From assembly GCF_904063055.1 (NCBI RefSeq), contig NZ_CAJFCN010000008.1, forward strand, positions 245,612-309,611: a stretch of 64,000 bases of DNA. Direction: 5' to 3'. The DNA comes from Pseudomonas paracarnis. Lineage in GTDB: Bacteria; Pseudomonadota; Gammaproteobacteria; Pseudomonadales; Pseudomonadaceae. Both the position numbers and the translations under genes were made by a program. The notes beneath the pieces were generated by a model. That model did no database searches. It had not been told where the DNA came from and saw nothing but the letters and a program-made list of their open reading frames with translations. Positions 1 to 8,167 of the stretch are shown piece after piece; within the stretch, counting starts at the first letter, position 1; each line of letters starts with the position of its first letter.

Positions 1-333
1 GGGCACCGGTGCGCCGGTAAAGATGCGTGCGCAGGTGCCGGCCGCCAAGGGTTCAGGGGCAGTGCCGGCGAAAATCCGCTGGCTCACCACCAAGGGTTCG
101 CCGGTCCAGTCCGCCAGGCGCACGGCGTAGCCGTCCATGGCACTGTTGGGCCACGGTGGCAGGTCGAGTGTGGAGATCAGATCCTGGGCCAATACCCGGC
201 CATCACACTCAGCCAGGGACAGTACTTCCTCCTCGCGGATCGGCGCGGCGGCGGCCATGTCGAGCAAACGTTGCAGGGCTGCCTCCACCGGCATCAGGGC
301 GCCGGTCTTGCCGGGCTTATCCACGGGATTCAC
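1..333 (-). CDS. moeA: Molybdopterin molybdenumtransferase MoeA (N-terminal part, cut by window edge)
   Basis: MoeA inserts molybdate into adenylylated molybdopterin, the last step of molybdenum cofactor synthesis in the cytosol. The 111 visible codons read as a MoeA N-terminus: an LMPVEAAL stretch, then the family's NSAMDGYAVR motif and IFTGAPVP at the window edge. The start chosen is GTG at 333, giving MNPVDKPGK; GTG at 324 or ATG at 294 are alternatives. The start lies inside the end of moaB on the same strand (overlap of about 17 bp), so the two are probably translationally coupled. The C-terminal three quarters lie outside the window. Confidence 0.9.
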   Translation of the reverse strand, partial: MNPVDKPGKTGALMPVEAALQRLLDMAAAAPIREEEVLSLAECDGRVLAQDLISTLDLPPWPNSAMDGYAVRLADWTGEPLVVSQRIFAGTAPEPLAAGTCARIFTGAPVP

Positions 334-856
334 AAGGTTCTGCCTGCTTCAGATGCGGGACGAAATTGCACGGGCGGTGACGGTTATCCAACTGCTCGGC
401 GAGGATGCCGTCCCAACCGGTGCGCACGGCATTGGTGGAGCCTGGCAGGCAGCACACCAGGGTGCCGTTGGCCAACCCCGCCAAGGCGCGCGATTGTACG
501 GTGGAGGTGCCGATATCGGCCACGGATATCTGGCGGAACAGCTCGCCAAAACCATCGACCTGCTTGTCGAGCAGGCAGCTCACTGCTTCAGGGGTACTGT
601 CGCGACCGGTGAAGCCGGTGCCGCCGGTAATCAGCACCACCTGCACCACGTCTTCAGCGATCCAGTGGGCCACCTGGGCGCGAATCTTGTAGAGGTCGTC
701 CTTGAGCAGCACGCGCTCGGCCAGGCGGTGGCCGGCGGCGGTGAGGCGGTCGACGAAGACCTGGCCGGAGGTGTCAGTCTCCAGGGTGCGGGTGTCGCTG
801 ACGGTCAATACAGCAATATTCAGGGGTACAAAGGGCGCATCGGCCTTGGCTTTCAT
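317..856 (-). CDS. moaB: Molybdopterin adenylyltransferase-family protein MoaB
   Basis: MogA/MoaB-family protein of 179 residues acting on molybdopterin in cofactor synthesis. The family's substrate-binding stretch GGTGFTGRDSTPEAV is intact, and LPGSTNAVRTGWD follows near the C-terminus. Length fits MoaB (about 170-180). The stop codon lies within the moeA start region, and the start at 856 faces mobA across about 76 bp, so this is a divergent molybdenum cofactor cluster. The sequence alone does not separate MoaB from MogA function; the start and length favour MoaB. Confidence 0.9.
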   Translation of the reverse strand: MKAKADAPFVPLNIAVLTVSDTRTLETDTSGQVFVDRLTAAGHRLAERVLLKDDLYKIRAQVAHWIAEDVVQVVLITGGTGFTGRDSTPEAVSCLLDKQVDGFGELFRQISVADIGTSTVQSRALAGLANGTLVCCLPGSTNAVRTGWDGILAEQLDNRHRPCNFVPHLKQAEPCESRG

Positions 857-932
857 GGCACGGTCCGGTTGTCGAAGGAACAGCCCGGTGTTATATCACA
901 GGCCCCTGTTTCCCTGCCGCAGCGCAACCACC

Positions 933-1535
933 ATGACGTTTGAATTTTCCTCACTGCCGTGTTCGATCCTATTGCTCGCCGGTGGTCGCGGCCAACGCAT
1001 GGGCGGCCAGGACAAAGGGCTGCTGGAATGGCAAGGCCAGCCCTTGATCGCCCACCTGCACCAGTTGGCCCGGCCGCTCACCGATGACCTGATCATCTCG
1101 TGCAACCGCAACCATGAACGCTACGCGCCCTATGCCGACCAGCAGGTGAGCGACGACAACCCGGACTTCCCCGGTCCGCTGGCCGGTATCCGTGCGGGAC
1201 TCTTCGCCGCACGCCATGCGCATCTGCTGATATTGCCTTGCGATGTACCGCAGGTCGATGCGCGACTGCTGGCCGACCTGCGTGCGACCGCACGACGCAA
1301 CCCGCAGATACCGGTGATGGTGCGCCAGGGTGAATGCTGGGAACCCTTGCTGTGCATCATTCCCACAAGCCTGAAAAACCAGGTGGAACAGGCATGGCAA
1401 GCGGGTGAGCGCAGCCCGCGCAAGCTCTGGCTGCAACTGGGCGCGGTGGCCGTGGAATGCCCGGCCGATGACCCACGCCTGGCCAATCTTAATACGCCCG
1501 AGCTGTTGCACCCCGGGGCTGGCATGTCAGAATGA
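933..1535 (+). CDS. mobA: Molybdenum cofactor guanylyltransferase MobA
   Basis: MobA transfers GMP from GTP to molybdenum cofactor, making the bis-MGD form used by DMSO-reductase-family enzymes. The 200-residue protein starts at ATG 933 (MTFEFSSLPC); longer in-frame extension upstream runs into the moaB promoter and is rejected. The nucleotide-binding signature LAGGRGQRMGGQDKGLL sits at about residues 13-29, and DNPDFPGPLAGI and LPCDVP fit the GTP/Mg-binding core of this nucleotidyltransferase fold. It is divergent from moaB-moeA. Confidence 0.92.
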   Translation: MTFEFSSLPCSILLLAGGRGQRMGGQDKGLLEWQGQPLIAHLHQLARPLTDDLIISCNRNHERYAPYADQQVSDDNPDFPGPLAGIRAGLFAARHAHLLILPCDVPQVDARLLADLRATARRNPQIPVMVRQGECWEPLLCIIPTSLKNQVEQAWQAGERSPRKLWLQLGAVAVECPADDPRLANLNTPELLHPGAGMSE

Positions 1536-1614
1536 ACCCTGCACAAGGAACTTTGCCGGCGTCCCGTACGTCACAAGGTCAGCAATTTAAAAGTATTCTC
1601 TCGGAGACAAACTC

Positions 1615-1836
1615 ATGACTCAACGGACCATCGCCGCTCTCATGCTTGCACTGGGCCTCGCCACCCTCGCCGGTTGCGCCTCGCCAACAGTGATCACCCT
1701 GAATGACGGTCGCGAAATCCAGGCCGTCGACACCCCGAAATACGATGAAGATTCGGGCTTCTACGAATTCGAACAACTGGACGGCAAGCACACCCGTATC
1801 AACAAAGATCAGGTTCGCACCGTTAAAGACCTGTAA
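1615..1836 (+). CDS. Small YgdI/YgdR-type lipoprotein
   Basis: 73-residue lipoprotein. A short hydrophobic signal ends in the lipobox LAGC (cysteine near residue 20), so it should be lipidated and membrane anchored. The mature part, with TLNDGREIQAVDTPKYDEDSGFYEFEQLDGK, matches the SH3-like DUF903 family (YgdI/YgdR). Function is unknown for the family. A Shine-Dalgarno-like CGGAG lies about 9 bases before the ATG, and a strong terminator follows. Confidence 0.85.
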   Translation: MTQRTIAALMLALGLATLAGCASPTVITLNDGREIQAVDTPKYDEDSGFYEFEQLDGKHTRINKDQVRTVKDL

Positions 1837-1852
1837 GCCTCAGCGCTTGCAC

Positions 1853-1882
1853 ACAAGGCCCGCCTAGCGCGGGCCTTGTTGT
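1853..1882. terminator. Rho-independent terminator, probably bidirectional
   Basis: An 11-bp perfect stem (1853-1863 with 1869-1879) around a 5-base loop is followed by a T-rich run. It sits between the convergent lipoprotein gene and the pseudouridine synthase gene and could serve both. Confidence 0.8.
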
Positions 1883-1891
1883 TCCTGGGGT

Positions 1892-2794
1892 TTACCAGTC
1901 CAGGGTGATCTGGCTGCGGAAGCTGCGTTGTTCACCGCTCACCGGGTCGATAAAGCGCACGCCCTGGGCCAGCAGCTTAAGTGGCTTGGCGTAATCGTCC
2001 TCGGCATCCTTGATTACTTCGGGGTAAAACGGGTCATTACAGATGCTTGCCCCCAGCGCCGTCATATGCACGCGCAGCTGGTGCTTCTTACCGGTCACCG
2101 GGAACAGGCCGTAGCGCCATAGATCAGCGTTTTTCTCGCGCACCTCTACCGCCGTCTCGGTGTTGCTGGCCCCCGGCCCTTCCTGCATGCGAAAGAAAGG
2201 CTCGCCATCCACCAAACGGCTTTTGTGCACCAACGGGAAGCTGAGGTGCGGCAAGGCCGGTGCGATGGCTTCGTAGAATTTGTCGATACGCCGTGTGGGA
2301 AACAATTGCTGATAGGCCGAACGGCTGTGCGGATTGGCGGAGAACAGCACCAACCCCGCCGTATGCCGGTCGATGCGGTGCAGAGGCACCAGGGCGGGAT
2401 TGTCCAGGCGCCGGATCAAGCGTCGCAACAAGGTGTGCTCGACGTACTCGCCAGCGGGTGTCACTGGCAGGAAATGCGGTTTGTCCGCCACCACCAGGTG
2501 TTCATCGGCGTACAGGATGTTTTCCTGCACCGGAATCACTTTCTCGTTGAGCACTTCGCGAAAGTAATAGATGCACAGGCCTTCCTTGTAGCCCAGGCCC
2601 AGGCTGATCGGGTTGCCATTGACATCCAGCACCCGGCCGCGGGCAATGCGGTCCAGCCACTGTTCGCGGCCAATGGCCGGGAAGTGTGCGCACAGGCAAT
2701 CGAGCACCGTCACCCAGGAGCCCGGCGGCAAGTACAGGGTGCTGGCTTGGTGCTGGGAGGGGGAAAAAACCAAAGTGGACATGCCGACGCTCAA
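1892..2794 (-). CDS. RluA-family RNA pseudouridine synthase
   Basis: 300-residue enzyme that isomerises uridine to pseudouridine in rRNA or tRNA. The catalytic motif HRIDRHTAGLVLF carries the conserved aspartate; the N-terminal third (EQWLDRIARGRVLDVNG) looks like a partial S4-type RNA-binding element. KKHQLRVHM near the C-terminus is the second family motif. Another start exists 12 bases downstream (MSTLVFSPS, 2782) and is equally plausible. The target base cannot be told from sequence. Confidence 0.85.
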   Translation of the reverse strand: MSVGMSTLVFSPSQHQASTLYLPPGSWVTVLDCLCAHFPAIGREQWLDRIARGRVLDVNGNPISLGLGYKEGLCIYYFREVLNEKVIPVQENILYADEHLVVADKPHFLPVTPAGEYVEHTLLRRLIRRLDNPALVPLHRIDRHTAGLVLFSANPHSRSAYQQLFPTRRIDKFYEAIAPALPHLSFPLVHKSRLVDGEPFFRMQEGPGASNTETAVEVREKNADLWRYGLFPVTGKKHQLRVHMTALGASICNDPFYPEVIKDAEDDYAKPLKLLAQGVRFIDPVSGEQRSFRSQITLDW

Positions 2795-2851
2795 AGCCTG
2801 GAAAACAGGCGGGCATTATCGCCCATGGCGCGCGATTGCCTAGGGCCTATC

Positions 2852-3187
2852 TCAGGCCTTGGCCAGTTGAGCCCGCAGCACCGGCGAGGCGCTCGCCGCC
2901 TCGGTGAATTCCTTGAGCCAGCGCAGCACGTCCACCGCTTCCCAACGGCCTGGGTCATACAGCGCGTAGAGCAAGCCCTGATAACCCACCACATCCAGCT
3001 GCTTGTGATAACCGGCGCGCTGGAACAGCGCCTCGATTTCCGCGAAGCAGGTGTTGAAATGCACTTTGTTAAACGGCGTCTTGCCTTCCGTGACCAAGCC
3101 ATCGAGGCGCAGTTCGTTCACCGCGTCACGCACCACATCGGCGGACATGCGATTGACGCTGCTTTTAAGTTGTTCAACATTCACCAC
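2852..3187 (-). CDS. Uncharacterised 111-residue protein, probably SOS-regulated
   Basis: I do not recognise a domain. The protein is soluble, with no signal peptide or membrane segment; a helical N-terminus (MVNVEQLKSSVNRMSADVVRD) is followed by NELRLDGL and ends in KEFTEAASAS. The start is GTG at 3187, preceded by AGAGGGA at a good distance (a GTG directly after it at 3184 is the alternative). Just upstream on the same strand is a near-perfect LexA box (3210-3225), so expression during DNA damage is the inference. It lies between the pseudouridine synthase and the glutaredoxin-like gene, all on the minus strand. Confidence 0.75.
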   Translation of the reverse strand: MVNVEQLKSSVNRMSADVVRDAVNELRLDGLVTEGKTPFNKVHFNTCFAEIEALFQRAGYHKQLDVVGYQGLLYALYDPGRWEAVDVLRWLKEFTEAASASPVLRAQLAKA

Positions 3188-3209
3188 GGGCGTTCCCTCT
3201 ATTCAATCG

Positions 3210-3225
3210 CTGTACGAATATACAG
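3210..3225 (-). promoter_or_regulatory. Candidate LexA (SOS) operator
   Basis: CTGTACGAATATACAG on the plus strand matches the LexA consensus CTGT-N8-ACAG at all eight fixed positions with an AT-rich core. It ends 23 bases before the GTG start of the 111-residue gene, where an operator over the promoter would be expected. Confidence 0.75.
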
Positions 3226-3261
3226 TAACTGAATATTTGAAAAGCCGCCATCGCATAAATC

Positions 3262-3498
3262 TCAGCGCAGGAAGGCAACCACCTGCTCGGTGTCGAACGG
3301 CCAGTCCAGTTCCGCCCCGGTGTCCGTGCGGCGAAGCACCGGAATCCGCAGGCCGTAGACATCTGTCAGGTCCTGCGGATCGGTGATATCCACCAACTCC
3401 ACCAACAGCCCGTGTTCGACGAGCGGCATGACTTCGGCTTCGGCGATCTCACACAAATGGCAACCCAGGGTGCCGAACAGCTGGCATTCAGGAAGCAT
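3262..3498 (-). CDS. Glutaredoxin-family protein (DUF836 type)
   Basis: 78-residue thioredoxin-fold protein. The N-terminal GCHLCE gives a CxxC redox pair at about residues 13-16, followed by an ELVDITD strand and the cis-proline region YGLRIPVL, then a final helix ending DTEQVVAFL. Length and motifs fit the short glutaredoxin-like DUF836 family. Substrate unknown. It is upstream of the SOS-box gene on the same strand, but that gene has its own promoter signal. Confidence 0.85.
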   Translation of the reverse strand: MLPECQLFGTLGCHLCEIAEAEVMPLVEHGLLVELVDITDPQDLTDVYGLRIPVLRRTDTGAELDWPFDTEQVVAFLR

Positions 3499-3553
3499 GA
3501 TGAAAGGACTCGGTCACAAAACGAATCTCCATTCTAAGCCCAACAAGCCCCTT

Positions 3554-3579
3554 GTAGGAGCGAGCTTGCTCGCTCCTAC
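3554..3579. repeat. REP palindrome
   Basis: Perfect 11-bp inverted repeat (GTAGGAGCGAG with its complement) around CTTG. It is the same element as at 37580-37613 and belongs to the REP class scattered between Pseudomonas genes. Confidence 0.85.
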
Positions 3580-3671
3580 GGTGCAAAAAGCCTGACCCAG
3601 ATCACCATGGCCTATAACTGATTCAGCGATTCTCGCGGCTTTTTGCCGCTCACCCTGCAACGGAGATGCCT

Positions 3672-5402
3672 GTGTTCGCCAACCTGCTGATTATTCTGGC
3701 TTCATCCCTGGTGGTGATTGCGTTGTTTCGCCGGCTGCAGTTGCCTCCCGTGCTGGGCTACCTGTGCGTGGGCCTGGCAGTGGGGCCCACCGCGCTGGAC
3801 TGGGTCAATGACAACGAAGACCTGCCGGACCTGGCCGAGATGGGCGTGGTGTTCCTGCTGTTTTCCCTGGGGCTTGAGTTTTCCCTGTCGAAAATGTTGG
3901 CGCTGCGCAGCGTGGTATTTGGCCTGGGCAGCCTGCAGGTGCTGGGGTGCGGGGCATTGCTGGGCGCTTTGTTGATGAGCTTTGGCCTCGCGCCTGGCAT
4001 CGCGTTATTGCTGGGCGCAGGGCTGGCGTTATCGTCCACGGCCATTGTCAGCAAGGAATTGACCAGCCTCGGGGAAATCTTCAGCAGTCATGGCCAGAAT
4101 GCGATAGGCGTGTTGCTGTTCCAGGATGTCGTGGCGGTGTTGCTGCTGACACTGGTGCCGGTGTTTGCCGGCAGCAGCGACCACGCCTGGTACTGGGCGC
4201 TGCCGTTGACGCTGGCTAAGACCGTGGTGCTGTTCGTGGGCCTGTTGTTCGCCAGCCGCTGGTTGCTGCCGCGCCTGTTCCGTGAAGTCGCCGCGTCTCA
4301 TTCGGCGGAGCTGTTTGTGCTGCTGGCGCTGGTGATTGTCTTGCTCACCGCCTGGCTCACCCACCTGCTGGGCCTGTCCCCTGCCCTCGGCGCGTTCCTG
4401 GCCGGCATGCTGCTGGGCGAGAGCCATTACCGACACCAGATCGAAGCCGATATCCGCCCGTTTCGCGACATCCTGCTGGGGCTGTTTTTTGTCAGCATCG
4501 GCATGCTCATCGATCTGCAGTTGTTCGTCAGCCACAGCCTGTTGATCCTCGGCCTGACGCTCACGTTGATGCTGGTCAAAGGCATGGTCGTCGCGGCGCT
4601 GGTCAAGTGGCGTGACAGCGACACCGAAACGGCCTGGCGCAGCGGCCTGGCACTGGCCCAGGGCGGCGAATTCTGTTTTGCGCTGATGGCGCAAATGCAG
4701 CAGAGCCGGTTGATTCCCGATGAGTTCAACGGCCCGCTACTGGCTGCCACCTTCTGCTCAATGCTGCTGACACCACTGCTGTTACGTGCGGCACCGGCCA
4801 TCGCCCTGCGCCTGCATCGCAAGCCCAACCAGCAAGTGCAACTGGAACACATCACCGCGCTCAACGCCCAACTGCATAGGCACGTGGTGATTTGCGGGTA
4901 TGGCCGGGTAGGCCAGTCCATCGGGCGCTTTATGCGCCGCGAACAACAGGCGTTTATCGCCCTGGATGATGACCCCGAACGGGTGCAGGAAGCCGCCACC
5001 GAGGACAGCAGCGTGCATTACGGCGACTGCCGCCGTGGCGCTTTGCTCAGCGCCGTCGGCCTGGAACGGTCGCGGTTGGTGGTGATCGCGGTGGACAACA
5101 GCGATGTCGCGCTGGTGGTGCTCAAGGAGGCACGGCAGATCAACCCTGACGTGCCGATTTTGGTGCGCACCCGCGATGACAGCCAGTTGGCTGAGCTCAA
5201 GGCCGCGGGCGCCAGCGAAGTGGTGCCCGAGCTGTTGGAGTCGAGCCTGATGCTCGCCTCCCATGCCCTGATCCTGCTGGGTCTGCCGGACCAACAGATG
5301 CAGGCGCGAGTGAACGAAGTACGGCGCAACCACTATCGCCTGCTGCACGGTTTCTACCCACCGGAACACACTGACGAAGACGCGCCGATCAGTCCTGACT
5401 GA
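3672..5402 (+). CDS. Kef-type monovalent cation:proton antiporter with RCK domain
   Basis: 576-residue CPA2 antiporter in the inner membrane. About twelve hydrophobic segments fill residues 1-370, including the GLALSSTAIVSKELT pore-region motif and FFVSIGM; a cytosolic RCK/TrkA-N domain follows, with the dinucleotide motif GYGRVGQSIG near residue 415. The GTG start at 3672 is chosen because CGGAG lies 6 bases before it; the ATG at 3666 abuts the same Shine-Dalgarno and is too close. Resembles KefB/YbaL, but no KefF/KefG-type partner is adjacent. Its end overlaps the convergent ammonium transporter gene. Confidence 0.88.
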   Translation: MFANLLIILASSLVVIALFRRLQLPPVLGYLCVGLAVGPTALDWVNDNEDLPDLAEMGVVFLLFSLGLEFSLSKMLALRSVVFGLGSLQVLGCGALLGALLMSFGLAPGIALLLGAGLALSSTAIVSKELTSLGEIFSSHGQNAIGVLLFQDVVAVLLLTLVPVFAGSSDHAWYWALPLTLAKTVVLFVGLLFASRWLLPRLFREVAASHSAELFVLLALVIVLLTAWLTHLLGLSPALGAFLAGMLLGESHYRHQIEADIRPFRDILLGLFFVSIGMLIDLQLFVSHSLLILGLTLTLMLVKGMVVAALVKWRDSDTETAWRSGLALAQGGEFCFALMAQMQQSRLIPDEFNGPLLAATFCSMLLTPLLLRAAPAIALRLHRKPNQQVQLEHITALNAQLHRHVVICGYGRVGQSIGRFMRREQQAFIALDDDPERVQEAATEDSSVHYGDCRRGALLSAVGLERSRLVVIAVDNSDVALVVLKEARQINPDVPILVRTRDDSQLAELKAAGASEVVPELLESSLMLASHALILLGLPDQQMQARVNEVRRNHYRLLHGFYPPEHTDEDAPISPD

Positions 5403-6597
5403 CCGCGCCGATTTTGTGAATCGACAGGTCTGCGCCGTAATACTCCTGCTCCTGGCTCAAGCGCAGCCCTTGCACACGCTTGATCACACCGTACACCAGC
5501 AAGCCGCCGCCAAACGCCACGGCCACGCCCAACCCGGTGCCGATCAACTGGCTGATCAGGCTCACGCCGCCCAGCCCACCGAGGGCGGCCTGCCCGAAAA
5601 TACCGCAGGCAATGCCGCCCCACACACCGCACAAGCCATGCAATGGCCACACGCCCAGCACGTCATCGATCTTCCAGCGCGACTGGGCAGCGATAAAACA
5701 CCATACGAACAAGCCACCAGCCACCACGCCCGTGACCAGCGCGCCCACCGGGTGCATCAGGTCGGAACCGGCGCAGATTGCCACCAACCCGGCCAAAGGA
5801 CCGTTGTGCAGAAACCCAGGATCGTTACGGCCAATTACCAGGGCAGCCACGGTGCCACCGACCATGGCCATCAGCGAATTGACGGCCACCAGGCCACTGA
5901 CGCCATTGAGGGTTTGGGCGCTCATCACGTTAAAGCCGAACCAGCCCACGATCAAAATCCACGAGCCCAGCGCCAGGAAAGGAATGCTCGACGGCGCAAA
6001 CGCCACCAGACGCCCTTCACGATAACGCCCATTGCGCGGGCCCAGCAGCAACACCGCCGCCAGCGCCAGCCAGCCGCCCATGGCGTGAACCACCACGGAA
6101 CCGGCAAAGTCGTGGAAGCTGGCACCAAAGGTTGCGAGCAGCCAGGCTTGCAGGCCAAGGTTGCCGTTCCACACCAGACCTTCGAAGAACGGGTAGATAA
6201 ACGCCACGATCAACGCGGTGGCACACAGCTGCGGCGCAAACTTGGCACGCTCGGCAATCCCACCGGAAATGATCGCCGGAATCGCCGCGGCAAACGTCAG
6301 CAGGAAGAAAAACTTCACCAGGCCGTAGCCATGATCGGCGCTGATCACGGCGGCCGGTTGCAGGAAGCTCACACCGTAGGAGATCCAATAGCCTATAGAG
6401 AAATAGGCCAGCGTTGAAATCGCAAAATCACTGAGGATTTTCGACAAGGCGTTGACCTGATTTTTCTGGCGCACCGTGCCAACCTCAAGGAAGGCAAAGC
6501 CGGCGTGCATGGCCAGCACCATGACCGCGCCAATCAGAATGAACAAGGTGTTGGAACTGTGGACGAGGGTGTCCACCGCGCTTTGCAAGTTTTCCAT
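5389..6597 (-). CDS. amt: Ammonium transporter (Amt/AmtB family)
   Basis: 402-residue inner-membrane ammonium channel with about eleven hydrophobic segments. The twin pore histidines appear in DFAGSVVVHAMGG and WPLHGLCGVWGG. Start at ATG 6597 (MENLQSAVDTLVHSS) is chosen because the family N-terminus aligns there; the open frame upstream has no membrane character. Unlike AmtB of enterobacteria it has no cleavable signal and no adjacent PII (glnK) gene, which suggests a secondary paralogue. The last 14 bp overlap the end of the antiporter gene tail to tail. Confidence 0.9.
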   Translation of the reverse strand: MENLQSAVDTLVHSSNTLFILIGAVMVLAMHAGFAFLEVGTVRQKNQVNALSKILSDFAISTLAYFSIGYWISYGVSFLQPAAVISADHGYGLVKFFFLLTFAAAIPAIISGGIAERAKFAPQLCATALIVAFIYPFFEGLVWNGNLGLQAWLLATFGASFHDFAGSVVVHAMGGWLALAAVLLLGPRNGRYREGRLVAFAPSSIPFLALGSWILIVGWFGFNVMSAQTLNGVSGLVAVNSLMAMVGGTVAALVIGRNDPGFLHNGPLAGLVAICAGSDLMHPVGALVTGVVAGGLFVWCFIAAQSRWKIDDVLGVWPLHGLCGVWGGIACGIFGQAALGGLGGVSLISQLIGTGLGVAVAFGGGLLVYGVIKRVQGLRLSQEQEYYGADLSIHKIGAVSQD

Positions 6598-6942
6598 GGA
6601 GGTTGGCAGGCCTGCATCAAGGCAAAAAGCACCAAAGCGGTTCAAGCCAGGGTTTCGCGCACTAAATTGGCACCGCCGGCCTCGCCCTTCTTCAGAGGGC
6701 GTGAACCGCTTTAGCGCAGCGATCAACACAACAGGCCGTTGCCGACAGGGTTTTTCCGCGAAGTTAAGTGATTTAGGGTAAGGTTTTTCAAGGTTTTCAC
6801 CTCGACCGCCCGGATTCAGCGCAGGCTCCAGGGCCTGCGCACCAAGGCAAAGCAAAAGCTGTACCACACAATTGCAGTGAACCTTCAGCGAACGCCGCGA
6901 CTCGAAACCACACGTACAGATCAGCTACCCACGGAGATAACC
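6598..6942. other. Intergenic region between divergent amt and yqjD-like genes
   Basis: 345 bases with no supported gene. It must contain both promoters. I looked for a sigma-54 site before amt and found only GG/GC pairs with the wrong 8-base spacing, so none is called. A CGGAG Shine-Dalgarno precedes the plus-strand gene. Confidence 0.5.
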
Positions 6943-7257
6943 ATGGCCGGTAAAACAGCAAAGACTGCTCAAGAGATACTGATGGAGGATTTTCAAACCC
7001 TGGTCAGCGATACCGAAAAGCTGCTGGACGACACTGCCGTGCTGGCCGGTGACCAGGCTGACGAGCTGCGCACCAAGATCCACGAGAGCCTGCTCAAGGC
7101 CCGCCAGACCCTGCAACTGACCGAAGACTCATTGCGCGAGCGCGGCCAGGCGGCGATCACTGCCACTGAAGACTACGTGCAAGCCAACCCATGGCAGTCA
7201 GTCGGCATTGCTGCCGGCGTAGGCTTTTTGATCGGTCTATTGGCTACAAGGCGCTAA
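6943..7257 (+). CDS. DUF883 / ElaB-YqjD family membrane-anchored protein
   Basis: 104 residues. A long charged amphipathic helix (EDFQTLVSDTEKLLDD onward) ends in one C-terminal membrane segment GVGFLIGLLATRR. This is the layout of YqjD/ElaB, inner-membrane proteins reported to associate with ribosomes in stationary phase in E. coli. Start at ATG 6943 follows CGGAGATAACC. It heads a three-gene unit with a 2-base gap to the next gene. Confidence 0.88.
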   Translation: MAGKTAKTAQEILMEDFQTLVSDTEKLLDDTAVLAGDQADELRTKIHESLLKARQTLQLTEDSLRERGQAAITATEDYVQANPWQSVGIAAGVGFLIGLLATRR

Positions 7258-7259
7258 CC

Positions 7260-7664
7260 ATGTCTATCGGCGAATCCAGCTCATCCACGAGCGCACATTC
7301 CTCAGCAAGCGGTTCAACTTCCCGACGCCTGGGCGCAGCTGTGCTGGGCTTGCTGCACAGTCATGTCGAGTTGTTCGGCATTGAATTACAAGAGCAAAAG
7401 GCCCGTACCGTCAGCCTGTTGCTGTTTGCCGGCCTGGCATTGGTGTTTGCCCTGCTGTTGCTGGTGGGCTTGTCGACGCTGGTGATGATCCTGGTGTGGG
7501 ACACGGGCTATCGCCTGACCGGCATCATCTGCCTCTGCGTGTTCTATAGCCTGGCCGCTGCGTTCTGCGGCGTGCGCTTGAAGGCGGCGGTATTCGATGA
7601 GTCCACGCCCTTCCATGCCACGCTCGAAGAACTGGCCAATGACCGGGAGCGCCTGCTGCCATGA
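7260..7664 (+). CDS. YqjE-like phage-holin-superfamily membrane protein
   Basis: 134 residues with two hydrophobic segments (about 45-70 and 78-100) after a Ser-rich N-terminus, and an amphipathic helix ELFGIELQEQKART before the first. Fits the YqjE family. The ATG begins 2 bases after the stop of the DUF883 gene, and its own end overlaps the next start by 4 bases, so the three are co-translated as in the E. coli yqjCDEK operon. Confidence 0.85.
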   Translation: MSIGESSSSTSAHSSASGSTSRRLGAAVLGLLHSHVELFGIELQEQKARTVSLLLFAGLALVFALLLLVGLSTLVMILVWDTGYRLTGIICLCVFYSLAAAFCGVRLKAAVFDESTPFHATLEELANDRERLLP

Positions 7665-8002
7665 GCATGACTGAGATCCCGCAAAATACGTCACGCCGGG
7701 AAATGCGCAAAGCCTTGATCCGCCTGCGCATGGAAATGCACCGCCAGGAAATCCGGCATGAGTCCCAACAACTCATGGCGCCCCTGCACAAAATGCGCAA
7801 TATGCGCCACAACTGGCAGGACAGCCTGGGCATCAAGCACGCGCCGTTGTGGGGCGTGGCGGCGGTCACGCTGATGGGCTTCTTTACCGGCAAGGGCGCC
7901 AAGGGCGGCAGTATCAGCAGCATCACGCGGCTGGTGCGGCTGGGTGCCGGGTTGATCCCACTGATCAAGTTGGCCATGCAAGGCGCTTCGCGCAAAAGCT
8001 GA
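7661..8002 (+). CDS. YqjK-like small membrane protein
   Basis: 113 residues. A basic helical N-terminal half (RREMRKALIRLRMEMHRQE) is followed by hydrophobic segments near residues 65-77 and 92-105. The ATGA overlap with the holin-like gene places it third in the yqjDE-like operon. The position, more than strong sequence recognition, gives the YqjK-like call. A strong terminator follows. Confidence 0.75.
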   Translation: MSMTEIPQNTSRREMRKALIRLRMEMHRQEIRHESQQLMAPLHKMRNMRHNWQDSLGIKHAPLWGVAAVTLMGFFTGKGAKGGSISSITRLVRLGAGLIPLIKLAMQGASRKS

Positions 8003-8019
8003 CCTTCGAAAGCCAATGA

Positions 8020-8058
8020 CCGCAATGACCAGACACCTGCTGGTCATTGCGGTTTTTT
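8020..8058 (+). terminator. Rho-independent terminator of the yqjDEK-like operon
   Basis: A 13-bp perfect stem (8020-8032 with 8040-8052) and a 7-base loop are followed by six T. Confidence 0.9.
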
Positions 8059-8167
8059 GCGCTGCCTGTTAATTGATACTGACGCGGCCGACCGCTGGAT
8101 TCGCTTGCCCCATAAAGGCCGAACAGGGAAGCTGGCGCTGTCATTCACCCTACGGAGAGCCTCTGCC

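Noticed and set aside
4029..4694. Long minus-strand open frames within the antiporter gene and similar frames in many other genes
   Set aside because: They are antisense shadows of GC-rich coding regions: Gln/His/Arg-rich, with no family motif and no ribosome site.
6620..6690. Sigma-54 promoter before amt
   Set aside because: GG and GC pairs are present but 8 rather than 10 bases apart.
6598..6867. N-terminal extension of the ammonium transporter
   Set aside because: The extra 90 residues have no membrane or signal character and family sequence begins at ATG 6597.
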